A stretch of 64,000 nucleotides of DNA from Mycobacterium lepraemurium (lineage in GTDB: Bacteria > Actinomycetota > Actinomycetes > Mycobacteriales > Mycobacteriaceae), in assembly GCA_002291465.1 (NCBI GenBank), contig CP021238.1:1426001-1490000 (forward strand), written 5' to 3'. Below, in pieces: positions 18,851 through 30,535 of the stretch (its first letter is position 1; each line of letters begins with the position of its first letter). The translations under genes and the position numbers were made by a program. The notes under the pieces were generated by a model. It did no database searches and was not told the origin of the DNA. It saw nothing but the letters and a program-made list of their open reading frames with translations.

Positions 18851-19969
18851 ATGACTGAGCATGACGAGCGGCCAACGCGCGCGAGCGCGGACCTCCGGTT
18901 CCCGGTGCCACCGGCGCTGTCCGCCGTACCCGACTGGTATCGCCAGCTGCTGGACGCAGTTGTCGAGTGCGTACGAACCGGGCGCCAACGCGCCGTATCG
19001 TCGGCCAACCAGGAGCTCATCAGCACCTACTGGGCGGTGGGCACGGCGATCCTGGCCCGCCAGCACGCCGAAGGCTTGGGCGCCCGTGTCATCGATCGCC
19101 TGGCTGCCGACCTGCGTGAGCGCTTCCCGGGCTCCTCCGGGTTCTCGCTGCGCAACCTAAAGTACATGCGCGCATTCGCCGCAGCCTGGCCGGAGAAGGA
19201 AATTGTGCAACGGTCCATTGCGCAATTGCCGTGGCGTCACCACATCGCGCTGCTGGAGAAGCTCAACAGTGCTGAACTGCGACTTTGGTACGCGCAGGCC
19301 GCCGTTGAGCGGGGATGGAGCCGCGACGTCTTGGTCCACCACATCGAGGGACAGTTCCACGAGCGTGCCGGCCGCGCCATCACCAACTTCACTCGCACGA
19401 TGCCGCCGCCCGACTCCGATCTGGTGCAGCAGTCGACGCGTGATCCCTACCTGTTCGACTTTGTCGGCACCGCCGACATCCGCCGTGAGCGTGACCTCGA
19501 ACGCGCGCTGATTGACCACGTCGAACACTTCTTGCTTGAACTGGGGCAAGGGTTCGCATTCGTGGGAAAGCAGGTTCAGCTCGAAATCGGAGATGCCGAC
19601 TTCTACAAGGATCTGCTCTTCTATCACCTGAAGTTGCGCTGCTTTGTGGTGATCGAACTGAAGGTCGGCGACTTCGATCCCAGCTACCTCGGCCAACTGG
19701 GCACGTACATGGCCGCGGTCGATGACCTGCTGCGTCATCCCGACGACAAGCCCACGATCGGGCTGCTGTTGTGCAGAACGAAGAACAACGTCGTCGCCAA
19801 GTACGCCCTTCGCGGTTACACCGCGCCGATCGGTGTGGCGGAGTGGAAGACCGCGATCACCGAGAGCCTGCCCGCCGAACTCGAATCCAGCCTGCCGACG
19901 GTCGAAGAACTCGAAGCCGAGCTGGCCGACGAGCTCGAACGCCCTACGCGCCAAGGGGAAAACCAATGA
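18851..19969 (+). CDS. YhcG/DUF1016 family PD-(D/E)XK nuclease
   Basis: 372 residues, undamaged. The N-terminal DUF1016 part has LISTYWAVGTAILARQ, GFSLRNLKYMRAFAAAWP and LPWRHHIALLEKL. The C-terminal nuclease part has the active-site pattern D-(x)-DFYKDLLFYHLKLRCFVVIELK (around residues 245-270), with the acid pair and the Glu-x-Lys of a PD-(D/E)XK fold, then FDPSYLGQLGTYMAAVDD. Such proteins are often found with type I restriction systems and have been proposed to act in DNA cleavage or repair; the exact role is not established. Its stop overlaps the hsdR ATG (ATGA). It is the only open gene of the operon. Confidence 0.8.
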   Translation: MTEHDERPTRASADLRFPVPPALSAVPDWYRQLLDAVVECVRTGRQRAVSSANQELISTYWAVGTAILARQHAEGLGARVIDRLAADLRERFPGSSGFSLRNLKYMRAFAAAWPEKEIVQRSIAQLPWRHHIALLEKLNSAELRLWYAQAAVERGWSRDVLVHHIEGQFHERAGRAITNFTRTMPPPDSDLVQQSTRDPYLFDFVGTADIRRERDLERALIDHVEHFLLELGQGFAFVGKQVQLEIGDADFYKDLLFYHLKLRCFVVIELKVGDFDPSYLGQLGTYMAAVDDLLRHPDDKPTIGLLLCRTKNNVVAKYALRGYTAPIGVAEWKTAITESLPAELESSLPTVEELEAELADELERPTRQGENQ

Positions 19970-22900
19970 CTGGATTCAGGGAAGCCAACTGGGAACAGCT
20001 CGTACTGGACACGCTCGGCGAGCACGAGTGGCAGAAGCTCACCGGGACCCAGATCACGCCCGGAGCCGACGGTGGGCGGCAGTCGTGGGATGACATCGTC
20101 CTGCCCGACCGCATGCTCGCCAAAATGCGCGACCTGAATCCCCACGTCCCGGGCGAATACCTCGACCAGGCCCGCGCGGCGATTATCCAGCCACAGTCCC
20201 AGGACGCGATCGCCGAGAACTACCGGATACACAAGATCCTCGTCGAGGGCTACCGCGGCATCAGCTACATCGACGCCGATGGCATCGAGCAGAACCCGAC
20301 CATCCGGCTGGTCAGCCATCGGCCCGAGGACAATGAATTCCTTGCTGTACAACAGGTTACGGTTCGCACCACTGAGCATCAGCGGCATTTCGATGTCGTG
20401 CTGTACCTCAACGGCATGCCGGTTGCGATCTTCGAGCTGAAGCAGGCTGGCTCGGTTCACGCTGACATCGCCGCCGCGCATGCCCAGTTACAGACATACC
20501 TGCGCGAATTTCCGATGGGATTCCGGTTCACGGTGCTGACCGTTGTCAGCGACGGCATCAGCGCCCGGTACGGAACACCGTTTACTCTCCTGGAGCGCTT
20601 CGCGCCGTGGAACGTCGACGACGACGGCTGCGTGGTGCGGTTTGGCGAGCCGGCCGATGACGAGGACGTCTCGATCGAGATCGAAACCCTCATCGACGGG
20701 CTGTTCAACACCGAGCGATTCCTGCAACTACTGCGCAACTTCACCGCCTTCGGCGAGGACGGCGACGGGTTGGTCAAGCGAATCGCCAAGCCGCACCAGT
20801 ACTTTGCGGTCACCAAAGCCGTGTGGAAGACGGTGGTGGCCGCAGAAAGCAACGGCAAGGCCGGTGTCGTTTGGCACACGCAAGGCTCCGGCAAGTCGAT
20901 GGAGATGGAGCTCTACGCCTACCTGGTCGCCCAACAGCCCAAGCTCAAGAACCCGACCATCGTTATCGTCACCGACCGCTATTCGAAACCTTCAACCGCT
21001 CGCGGCTGATCGACGAATCACCGCAGAAGGCGGTCAAGCGGGCGGAGCTGCGCGACGAACTGTCCAACCGAACAACCGGTGGCATCTACTTCACCACGCT
21101 GCAAAAGCTTGGTCTAACTGAAGACGAGCGCAAGTCTGGCGCTTCTGACCGACCGTCGCAACATCATCGTCATCGTCGATGAGGCCCACCGGAGCCGTTA
21201 CGACGACCTAGACGGCTATGCCCGCCACATCCGTGACGCGTTGCCGAATGCCACCTTCATCGCCTTTACCGGCACACCGATTTCCTTCGCCGACCGCAAT
21301 ACTCGGGAAGTCTTCGGGCCCGACATCGATGTCTACGACCTCACTCGTGCCGTCGTTGACAACGCCACCGTTCCGGTGTATTTCGAACCTCGACTGGCCA
21401 AAGTTGGCTGGTCCGAGCAGTTCAGAGAAGACGACCTCGACCGTGCAGTCGACGAGGCGACATTGGGGCTCGACGATGTCGAGCGCGCTCAGATCGAAAA
21501 GTCGGTGGCGGTCATCAACGCGATCTATGGTGTGCCCGAGCGCCTGGCGGCGCTGGCTGAGGACATCGTCAACCACTGGGAAGCACGATCTGAGGAAATG
21601 CGCAAGCTCATCTCCTCGCCGGGCAAGGCGTTCATCGTCGGCGCCACTCGCGAGATCTGCGCGCAACTGTATGAGGAGATCATTAAACTGCGACCGAACT
21701 GGCACGACAAGTCCATCGACAAGGGCGTGATCAAGGTCGTCTATTCCGGTACTCCGCAGGACCAGGGTATCATCGCCAAACATGTGCGCCGGGAAAGCCA
21801 GAACAAGACGGTTCAGAAGCGGCTGCGGGACGCCGAGGAGGAGCTGCAGATCGTGATCGTCAAGGACATGATGCTCACCGGCTTCGACGCTCCGCCGCTG
21901 CACACGCTCTACCTCGACCGACCGCTCAAGGGTGCGTTGCTGATGCAGACGCTGGCTCGGGTCAACCGGACGTTCCGGGGCAAGCCTTCTGGGCTGCTGG
22001 TGGCCTATGCGCCGTTGGCCGAGAACCTCGCCGCGGCCCTAGCCGAATACACCGAGACCGACCGCACACCAAGCCCGTCGGCAGGGACATCGACGCGGCG
22101 GTCGAGGTCACTCGGAAACTTGTTGCCCAGCTCGATGAGCTGTGCGTAGGCTACGGCTGGCGCTCGAAAGTCGATGCATCGAAGCACGGATGGATGACGG
22201 CCGCGATCGGCCTCACCGCGTGCCTGCGCTCGCCATCCACCCCGGGTAACCAGGTACCGGAGGGCGAGCCGACCCTCGGAGACCGATTCCGAAATCAGGC
22301 CAACCACCTTGCGCGGGCGTGGTCGCTTTGCGTGGGGAACGAAACCCTGGACACGTTACGGCCGACGTCAAGTTCTACGAACAGGTCCGGGTCTGGATGG
22401 GCAAGTTCGATGCCCAGCAACGCCAGGCGGAGGGCAAGCCCATTCCCGACGACATCAAACGGTTATCGTCAAGTCTCGTCGCGGAATCGACTGCGTCGGG
22501 TGAGATCGTTGACATCTACGATGCGGCCGGCCTGCCCAAACCGTCTCTGTCCGAGCTCGGGCAGGACTATGAGGCTAAGGCTGCGGCCGCGGCACACCCG
22601 CACCTGGCGATCGAGGCAATGCGCGCGGTGCTGACCAAGGAGCTTGCGGCGGCTACGAAGAACAATGTGGTGCGGCAACGCGCGTTCTCAGATCGGATTT
22701 CCGATCTGATGCGTCGCTACACCAACCAGCAGCTCACCTCCGCCGAGGTGATCGCGGAATTGATTGTGATGGCGAAAGACATTGCTGCTGAGGGTGATCG
22801 GGGCAAGCACTTCACTCCGCCACTCTCGAATGACGAGCTGGCCTTCTACGACGCCGTGGCGCAGAACGAATCGGCGGTCGAGCTGCAGGGAGAGGACGTG

Positions 22901-23143
22901 CTTGCCCAGATCGCGCGCGAGCTAGTTGGCGTGATGCAGCGCGACACAAAGACCGATTGGACAGTACGTGACGACGTGCGCGCAAAGTTACGGTCGTCGA
23001 TCAAGCGGTTGCTGGTGAAGTATCGGTACCCGCCAGACAAGCAGCCGGAAGCGATCAAGTTGGTCATCGAGCAGATGGAGGCGCTGGCGCCGGAATACGC
23101 CGAGCGGGCGGGTCGCATGGCAAAGGGGGAGGCCTGGGAGTGA
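19966..23143 (+). pseudogene. hsdR: Type I restriction endonuclease subunit HsdR, four frameshifts
   Basis: Joined, it encodes about 1050 residues. The N-terminal nuclease domain carries HFDVVLYLNGMPVAIFELKQ (the ELK of PD-(D/E)XK), then the Walker A loop HTQGSGKSMEM, the DEAH box (VDEAHRSRY), AFTGTPIS, and helicase motif [13 protein letters not shown]. The C-terminal domain has KHFTPPLSNDELAFYDAV. Frame changes lie near 20985 (with loss of the few residues normally after TDR), 21140, 22070 and 22350. The intact protein would translocate DNA with ATP and cut unmodified DNA. M. tuberculosis has no hsdR at this locus, so this may be closer to the ancestral arrangement. Confidence 0.88.
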
Positions 23144-23222
23144 TCGGCTACTTCGTGGATGCGAGATCGAAGAACACAGAAATGCTCCGTTCGTCTGCGC
23201 AAAAGCGGTGCTGCGACGTCAA

Positions 23223-23618
23223 TTAACCGTCGGGGTGCTCCGCCTGGTACTCGACCTTGGTATACGGCTTACCGAGAGCACGGCGACGCTCGGCTTCCTC
23301 GAACGCCTGCTGAAGCGCGTTCTGGTCATACCCGGATTTGCGTGCAACCTCGTGGTACAGCGCGTTGTCCATGGCGTAAACATCAGGGATGGTCTCGCGC
23401 AAATGTCTGCGGTAAATAGCCGCAAACGGGTCCTTGCCGGCCGCACGCCGGCGCTCAACCTCTTCTTGTAGCCGCTGCCGCGCTTCGTCCTCGGTGGGCG
23501 CCGACACCGACCAATCAGTACCCGGATACGACGCCTGCCAGGCTGCGTTGCGTTGTTCAGTTTGCGGCTGGACACGGAATGCCCACCGCTTGACGTCGTC
23601 CTCGCCGGTTGTGGTCAT
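23223..23618 (-). CDS. Hypothetical protein downstream of an EspC/WXG-like pair
   Basis: 131 residues, open and undamaged. It begins MTTTGEDDVKRWAFRVQPQ with a ribosome site GGGAG before the ATG. The sequence is charged and helical (PTEDEARQRLQEEVERRRAAGKDPFAAIYRRHLRE), with no membrane segment, signal peptide or recognised motif. It is the third gene of a minus-strand set whose first two members look like type VII secretion-associated proteins, so a partner, chaperone or immunity role is possible, but this is inference from position only. Confidence 0.6.
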   Translation of the reverse strand: MTTTGEDDVKRWAFRVQPQTEQRNAAWQASYPGTDWSVSAPTEDEARQRLQEEVERRRAAGKDPFAAIYRRHLRETIPDVYAMDNALYHEVARKSGYDQNALQQAFEEAERRRALGKPYTKVEYQAEHPDG

Positions 23619-23637
23619 CGATTACTCCCGCTGTCCA

Positions 23638-24347
23638 TCAGGGAAATATCCCCGACTCGTCCTCATCGGTGTGGTAGATGTCCGTCGTCCCATCCGGGTA
23701 TGCCACCCAGACACTCGAATTCCCACGGCATCCCCCTGGCGTGCTCGATACACACAACATGAATGCGGTCTGGGATATGGGGTGGCAAGCCCGCGACTGC
23801 GTCCACTGGCTGCACGTCATCTCGCCCGCTGCTCGCAACAGTGCCCACTGTTCCCAGATCAGCCGTGGTGGTGGTCAACTCACGCGCAACCTTACGGTCT
23901 ACGCCCTCTAGTTGTTCGGCACGAGCGCGGATGTCACCAGCGAATGCTTCTGCTCGTGCTTAGCGAGCCGCGTGGTCTGCGGGTGTGGTGCTACTGCGCG
24001 TATCAGTGACCGAAAGGTCTTCCCCGACAGTGAACCCCGCGTTCTGGGCGTCTTCGCCGGCATACAGGACTCTTCGTTGGGCCGCGCCGATGTTGCTGGC
24101 ACCAGCACGCGCAATCCCGGCTGCCTTACGCAACTGGTCGGCTTTGCCGCTGACGACGGACAGGCCCGCGCCGGTTCGTTGCCGAAGCCCGTCACCCCCA
24201 GCGCCTTTCCACGTGATGGAATAGGACTGGTTCCGCATCTGAAGAAAAACGTCCCCCCCACTGATCGGCGGTCTTACTCCAGTAGCTGGCCGCATTGACC
24301 AAGTGCTCGGTGGTCCATGCTCGAACCTGCGGCAATGTGACCGGCAT
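23638..24347 (-). pseudogene. WXG/ESX-associated-like protein, three frameshifts
   Basis: The ATG at 24347 follows the stop of the EspC-like gene with no gap. The N-terminal domain LPQVRAWTTEHLVNAASYW, FLQMRNQSYSITWKGAGGDG, then VVSGKADQLRKAAGIARAGA is a long helical hairpin with a central W-x-G, like the targeting domains of type VII-secreted proteins. The frame shifts at a seven-C run (24252-24258), near 23958 and near 23745. After the last shift SSVWVAYPDGTTDIYHTDEDE continues to the TGA. Joined length is about 235 residues. Related mycobacterial genes of this shape are of unknown function; an effector-like role is a guess. Confidence 0.5.
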
Positions 24348-24651
24348 CTACACCACGGCCACCCGCGTCATAGCAGCCATCTCACCCGCCCCAGTCGCCT
24401 CTTGATTCGCGTAATCTGCAGCCGCCGAAGAAATCCTGGCGGCCCCAGCCTGAATTCGGCTGGCAAATGCCGCCCTAGCGACGCCGATTGCTGCATTGAC
24501 GCCACTCACCGCCGCCGTGGTGGCTTGGAACGGCTGCCCCGGCGATGGCCGGCGCTACCTCCGCAAATTGGGCGCTCAAGCCCTGCCATTGACCGGCCGC
24601 AGCTCTTAGCTGATCAAGTACGACCTGCAGTTCGTCCGATCTCACCTGCAC
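24348..24651 (-). pseudogene. EspC/WXG100-like small protein, one frameshift
   Basis: From GTG at 24651 (VQVRSDELQVVLDQLRAAAGQW) the frame is lost near 24540 and resumes as TTAAVSGVNAAIGVARAAF ... ADYANQEATGAGEMAAM to a TAG at 24348. The joined product is about 100 residues of two amphipathic helices, ending with the Tyr-x-x-x-Glu motif (YANQE) that serves as a type VII secretion signal in EspC/WXG100-type proteins. The next gene starts directly at its stop, so the two would have been co-translated, as secretion partners are. Family assignment rests on shape and motif only. Confidence 0.5.
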
Positions 24652-24846
24652 GAGTTTATGCCGCGAGTCTGCATGGACGCTATTCGCTGTCCCGAGCTTG
24701 CTCGGCACGTTTGTCAAGCCTAGGTGGCCGTGTGGTGGCCCGTTAGCGCCAAAACTGCGCTCAGCGCGCCCCTTCGGGCCCGATCCACGCGCCGGGCGCA
24801 GACTCGGCGCCATCAGGGCGGACTCGCCGGGCTAAGGTGATTGCCC

Positions 24847-26545
<1,699 letters not shown>

Positions 26546-26564
26546 CCCGGGGAGCGTCCGAGCA

Positions 26565-28241
26565 GTGGATGTAGACCTCGCCCCGCCTGGCCCGCTGGCC
26601 GCCGGGGGGTTGCGGGTCACCGCGCTGGGCGGCATCAGCGAAATCGGCCGCAACATGACGGTTTTCGAGCACCTGGGCCGGCTGTTGATCATCGACTGCG
26701 GGGTGATGTTTCCCACCCGCGACGAGCCCGGCGTCGATCTGATCCTGCCGGACCTGCGGCACATCGAAGACCGGCTCGACGACATCGAGGCGCTGGTGCT
26801 CACCCACGCGCACGAGGACCACATCGGCGGCATCCCCTACCTGCTCAAGCTGCGGCCCGACATCCCGGTCGTCGGTTCGAAATTCACGCTGGCCCTGGTC
26901 GCCGCCAAGTGCCGCGAGCACCGGCTCAAGCCGGTGTTCGTCGAGGTGTCCGAGGGGCGCAAGAGCACCCACGGCGTGTTCGAATGCGAATACTTCGCCG
27001 TCAACCACTCCATCCCCGACGCGCTGGCGATCGCCGTACACACCGGCGCCGGAACGGTTTTGCACACCGGCGACATCAAGCTGGACCAGCTTCCCCTGGA
27101 CGGCCGGCCCACCGATCTGCCCGGCATGTCGCGGCTCGGTGACGCCGGGGTCGATCTGTTCCTGTGCGATTCGACCAACGCCGAGCTGCCCGGCGTCGGC
27201 CCCTCGGAAAGCGAAGTCGGCCCGACCCTGCACCGGCTGATCCGCGGCGCCGAGGGCCGCGTCATCGTGGCCTGCTTCGCCTCCAACGTGGACCGGGTTC
27301 AGCAGATCATCGATGCCGCAGTGGCATTGGGTCGGCGGGTGTCGTTCGTCGGCCGGTCGATGGTGCGCAACATGGGCATCGCCCGCGAACTCGGATTCCT
27401 GCGGGTAGCCGACGCCGACGTGATCGACATCGGCGCCGCCGAGCTGATGCCGCCGGAGCGGGTGGTGCTGATCACCACCGGCACCCAGGGCGAGCCGATG
27501 TCGGCGCTGTCGCGGATGTCGCGCGGCGAGCACCGCAGCATCACGCTGACCGCGGGCGACCTTGTGGTGCTGGCCTCGTCGCTGATCCCGGGCAACGAGG
27601 AGGCGGTCTACGGCGTGATCGACGAGCTCGCCAAGATCGGCGCCCGGGTGGTCACTAACGCCCAAGCGCGCGTTCATGTTTCGGGCCACGCCTACGCCGG
27701 TGAGCTGTTGTTCCTCTACAACGGCGTCCGGCCGCGCCACGTAATGCCGGTGCACGGGACGTGGCGGATGCTGCGGGCCAACTCCAAGCTGGCGGCCCGC
27801 ACCGGCGTGCCGGGGGAGTCGATCCTGCTGGCCGAGAACGGGGTGAGCGTCGACCTGGTCGCGGGCAGGGCCTCGATCTCCGGGGCGGTGCCGGTCGGCA
27901 AGATGTTCGTCGACGGCCTGGTCGACGGCGACGTCGGCGACATCACGTTGGGGGAGCGGCTGATCCTGTCGTCGGGTTTCGTGGCGGTGACGGTGGTGGT
28001 GCAGCGCGGCACCGGGCGTCCGGTGGCGCCACCGCATCTGCATTCGCGCGGCTTCTCCGAGGACCCCAAGGCGCTCGAGCCCGCGGTGCGCCGGGTCGAG
28101 GAGGAGCTCGAGGCGCTAGTGGCCGAGAACATAACCGACCCCAGCCGCATCGCCCAGGGGGTGCGGCGCACCGTCGGCAAATGGGTGGGCGAAACCTACC
28201 GCCGACAGCCGATGATCGTCCCCACCGTCATTAAGGTCTAG
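26565..28241 (+). CDS. rnj: Ribonuclease J
   Basis: 558 residues, the same length as Rv2752c. It is a metallo-beta-lactamase/beta-CASP nuclease acting in RNA maturation and decay with both 5'-exo and endo activity in this family. The zinc motif H81-x-H-x-D-H is in LTHAHEDHIGG; further metal ligands lie in NHSIPDALA and HTGDIK. The beta-CASP part has LCDSTNAE, CFASNVDRVQQI, TTGTQGEP and the late VSGHAYAGELL and MPVHGTWRML. GTG at 26565 (VDVDLAPPGPL) is chosen from homology. It is convergent with the methyltransferase gene. Confidence 0.96.
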   Translation: MDVDLAPPGPLAAGGLRVTALGGISEIGRNMTVFEHLGRLLIIDCGVMFPTRDEPGVDLILPDLRHIEDRLDDIEALVLTHAHEDHIGGIPYLLKLRPDIPVVGSKFTLALVAAKCREHRLKPVFVEVSEGRKSTHGVFECEYFAVNHSIPDALAIAVHTGAGTVLHTGDIKLDQLPLDGRPTDLPGMSRLGDAGVDLFLCDSTNAELPGVGPSESEVGPTLHRLIRGAEGRVIVACFASNVDRVQQIIDAAVALGRRVSFVGRSMVRNMGIARELGFLRVADADVIDIGAAELMPPERVVLITTGTQGEPMSALSRMSRGEHRSITLTAGDLVVLASSLIPGNEEAVYGVIDELAKIGARVVTNAQARVHVSGHAYAGELLFLYNGVRPRHVMPVHGTWRMLRANSKLAARTGVPGESILLAENGVSVDLVAGRASISGAVPVGKMFVDGLVDGDVGDITLGERLILSSGFVAVTVVVQRGTGRPVAPPHLHSRGFSEDPKALEPAVRRVEEELEALVAENITDPSRIAQGVRRTVGKWVGETYRRQPMIVPTVIKV

Positions 28242-28348
28242 CCCGGCTCGCTCCGCACCCGGTTCCCTTGCTCCGCGAAACTTAAAGCAGGAACGCGCTT
28301 TTCGGTGTGTCGCCGCTAAGGTTTAAGTGTCGCGAATACTCGCGGTGG

Positions 28349-29221
28349 CTAGGTCTTATCCGCGTAGGCCGACCATTCCAGCTGGGAGGCTTTGAGTTTG
28401 CGGCCGGTGGGCGCGACATACCGCTGCATGAGTTCGTCGGGTCCGGCCTGCTCCACCAGCCGCCAGCCGTACTCGGCGAGGAACTCGGCGACCTCGCCGG
28501 GCTGCAAACCGAAATGCCATAGCTGGCGCCGCTGGCGCATGTTGCGGTACAGCGTGCGGGTGCCGTACCGGTTGGTGCCGTCGATGAAATCGCTTCGCAC
28601 ATAAGTGAACACCAGCCGGCTGCCCGGGGCGGCCGCGCGCAGCCCGTCCAGCGTCCGGCGCATGGTGGCCTCGCTGAGGTACTGGGTGACGCCTTCGCAG
28701 ATGAAGAACACCCGGTAGTCGGTGCGGTAGCCGTGCTCGGCGAGCGCAGTGAGCAGGTCGTCGTGCTCGAGGTCCAACGCGACCAACCGAACCGGCAGTG
28801 GCAGCTCGCCGAGCACCCGGCGGACCGTCTTGAATTTGCGGGCGACGTTGACCGGCAGGTCGACCTCGAACACCGGGATGCGCACCCGCCGGGTCAGCAG
28901 GTAGGCCCGGGTGTCGAGCCCCGCCCCCAGGATGACGACCGCGTTGATGTCGTCGAGCGACTCCTTGAGCTTGTCGGCGATGAAACGCTTGCGGCAGGCC
29001 AGATTCGCCCACAGCCCGGGACCGGTGAATTCCGAGCCGCGGATCATCAGGTGACGAACCGGGGCGAACCGGGTGGCGCCGACCAGCCAGCGCAGCGGAG
29101 CGGGCAGGAACAGCTCGGCGAAGTCGTCGTCCACCAAACGGCGGTCGGGCGGCTCGTTCTGCTCCACCGCCGCCAACACCATCGGCCCAAATGCCGTCTG
29201 CGCTACCGGATTTCGTGCCAT
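28349..29221 (-). CDS. Class I SAM-dependent methyltransferase (Rv2751-like, LCMT-type family)
   Basis: 290 residues of the leucine-carboxyl-methyltransferase-like family common in mycobacteria. The SAM-binding signature is AVVILGAGLDTRAY near residue 95, followed by VFEVDLPVNVARK, VALDLEHDD and FFICEGVTQYLSE. The substrate is unknown; in mycobacteria this family often acts on lipids or small acids. The start at 29221 (MARNPVAQTAFGP) fits the family N-terminus. It lies six bases after the SDR gene on the same strand, forming the third gene of the Rv2749-Rv2750-Rv2751-like operon. Confidence 0.85.
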   Translation of the reverse strand: MARNPVAQTAFGPMVLAAVEQNEPPDRRLVDDDFAELFLPAPLRWLVGATRFAPVRHLMIRGSEFTGPGLWANLACRKRFIADKLKESLDDINAVVILGAGLDTRAYLLTRRVRIPVFEVDLPVNVARKFKTVRRVLGELPLPVRLVALDLEHDDLLTALAEHGYRTDYRVFFICEGVTQYLSEATMRRTLDGLRAAAPGSRLVFTYVRSDFIDGTNRYGTRTLYRNMRQRRQLWHFGLQPGEVAEFLAEYGWRLVEQAGPDELMQRYVAPTGRKLKASQLEWSAYADKT

Positions 29222-29226
29222 GGCCG

Positions 29227-30425
<1,199 letters not shown>

Positions 30426-30535
30426 TCACCCTACTCACGCGAATTCAGGGCCCGTCCCGCAGCTGCCGCACAAGCCTGGTCGTTACCAGTGTGGCGGGTG
30501 GTGTAGATGATGCCGTTGCGACTACCCTTGCCGTT

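Noticed and set aside
12986..24651. Island as an integrated prophage or IS-borne element
   Set aside because: No integrase, transposase, tRNA attachment site or terminal repeats were found at either edge. The single palindrome is internal.
28242..28348. Imperfect inverted repeat (GCGAAACTTAAAG / GGTTTAAGTGTCGC) between rnj and the methyltransferase
   Set aside because: Pairing is broken and without a clear loop or tail, so a terminator could not be supported.
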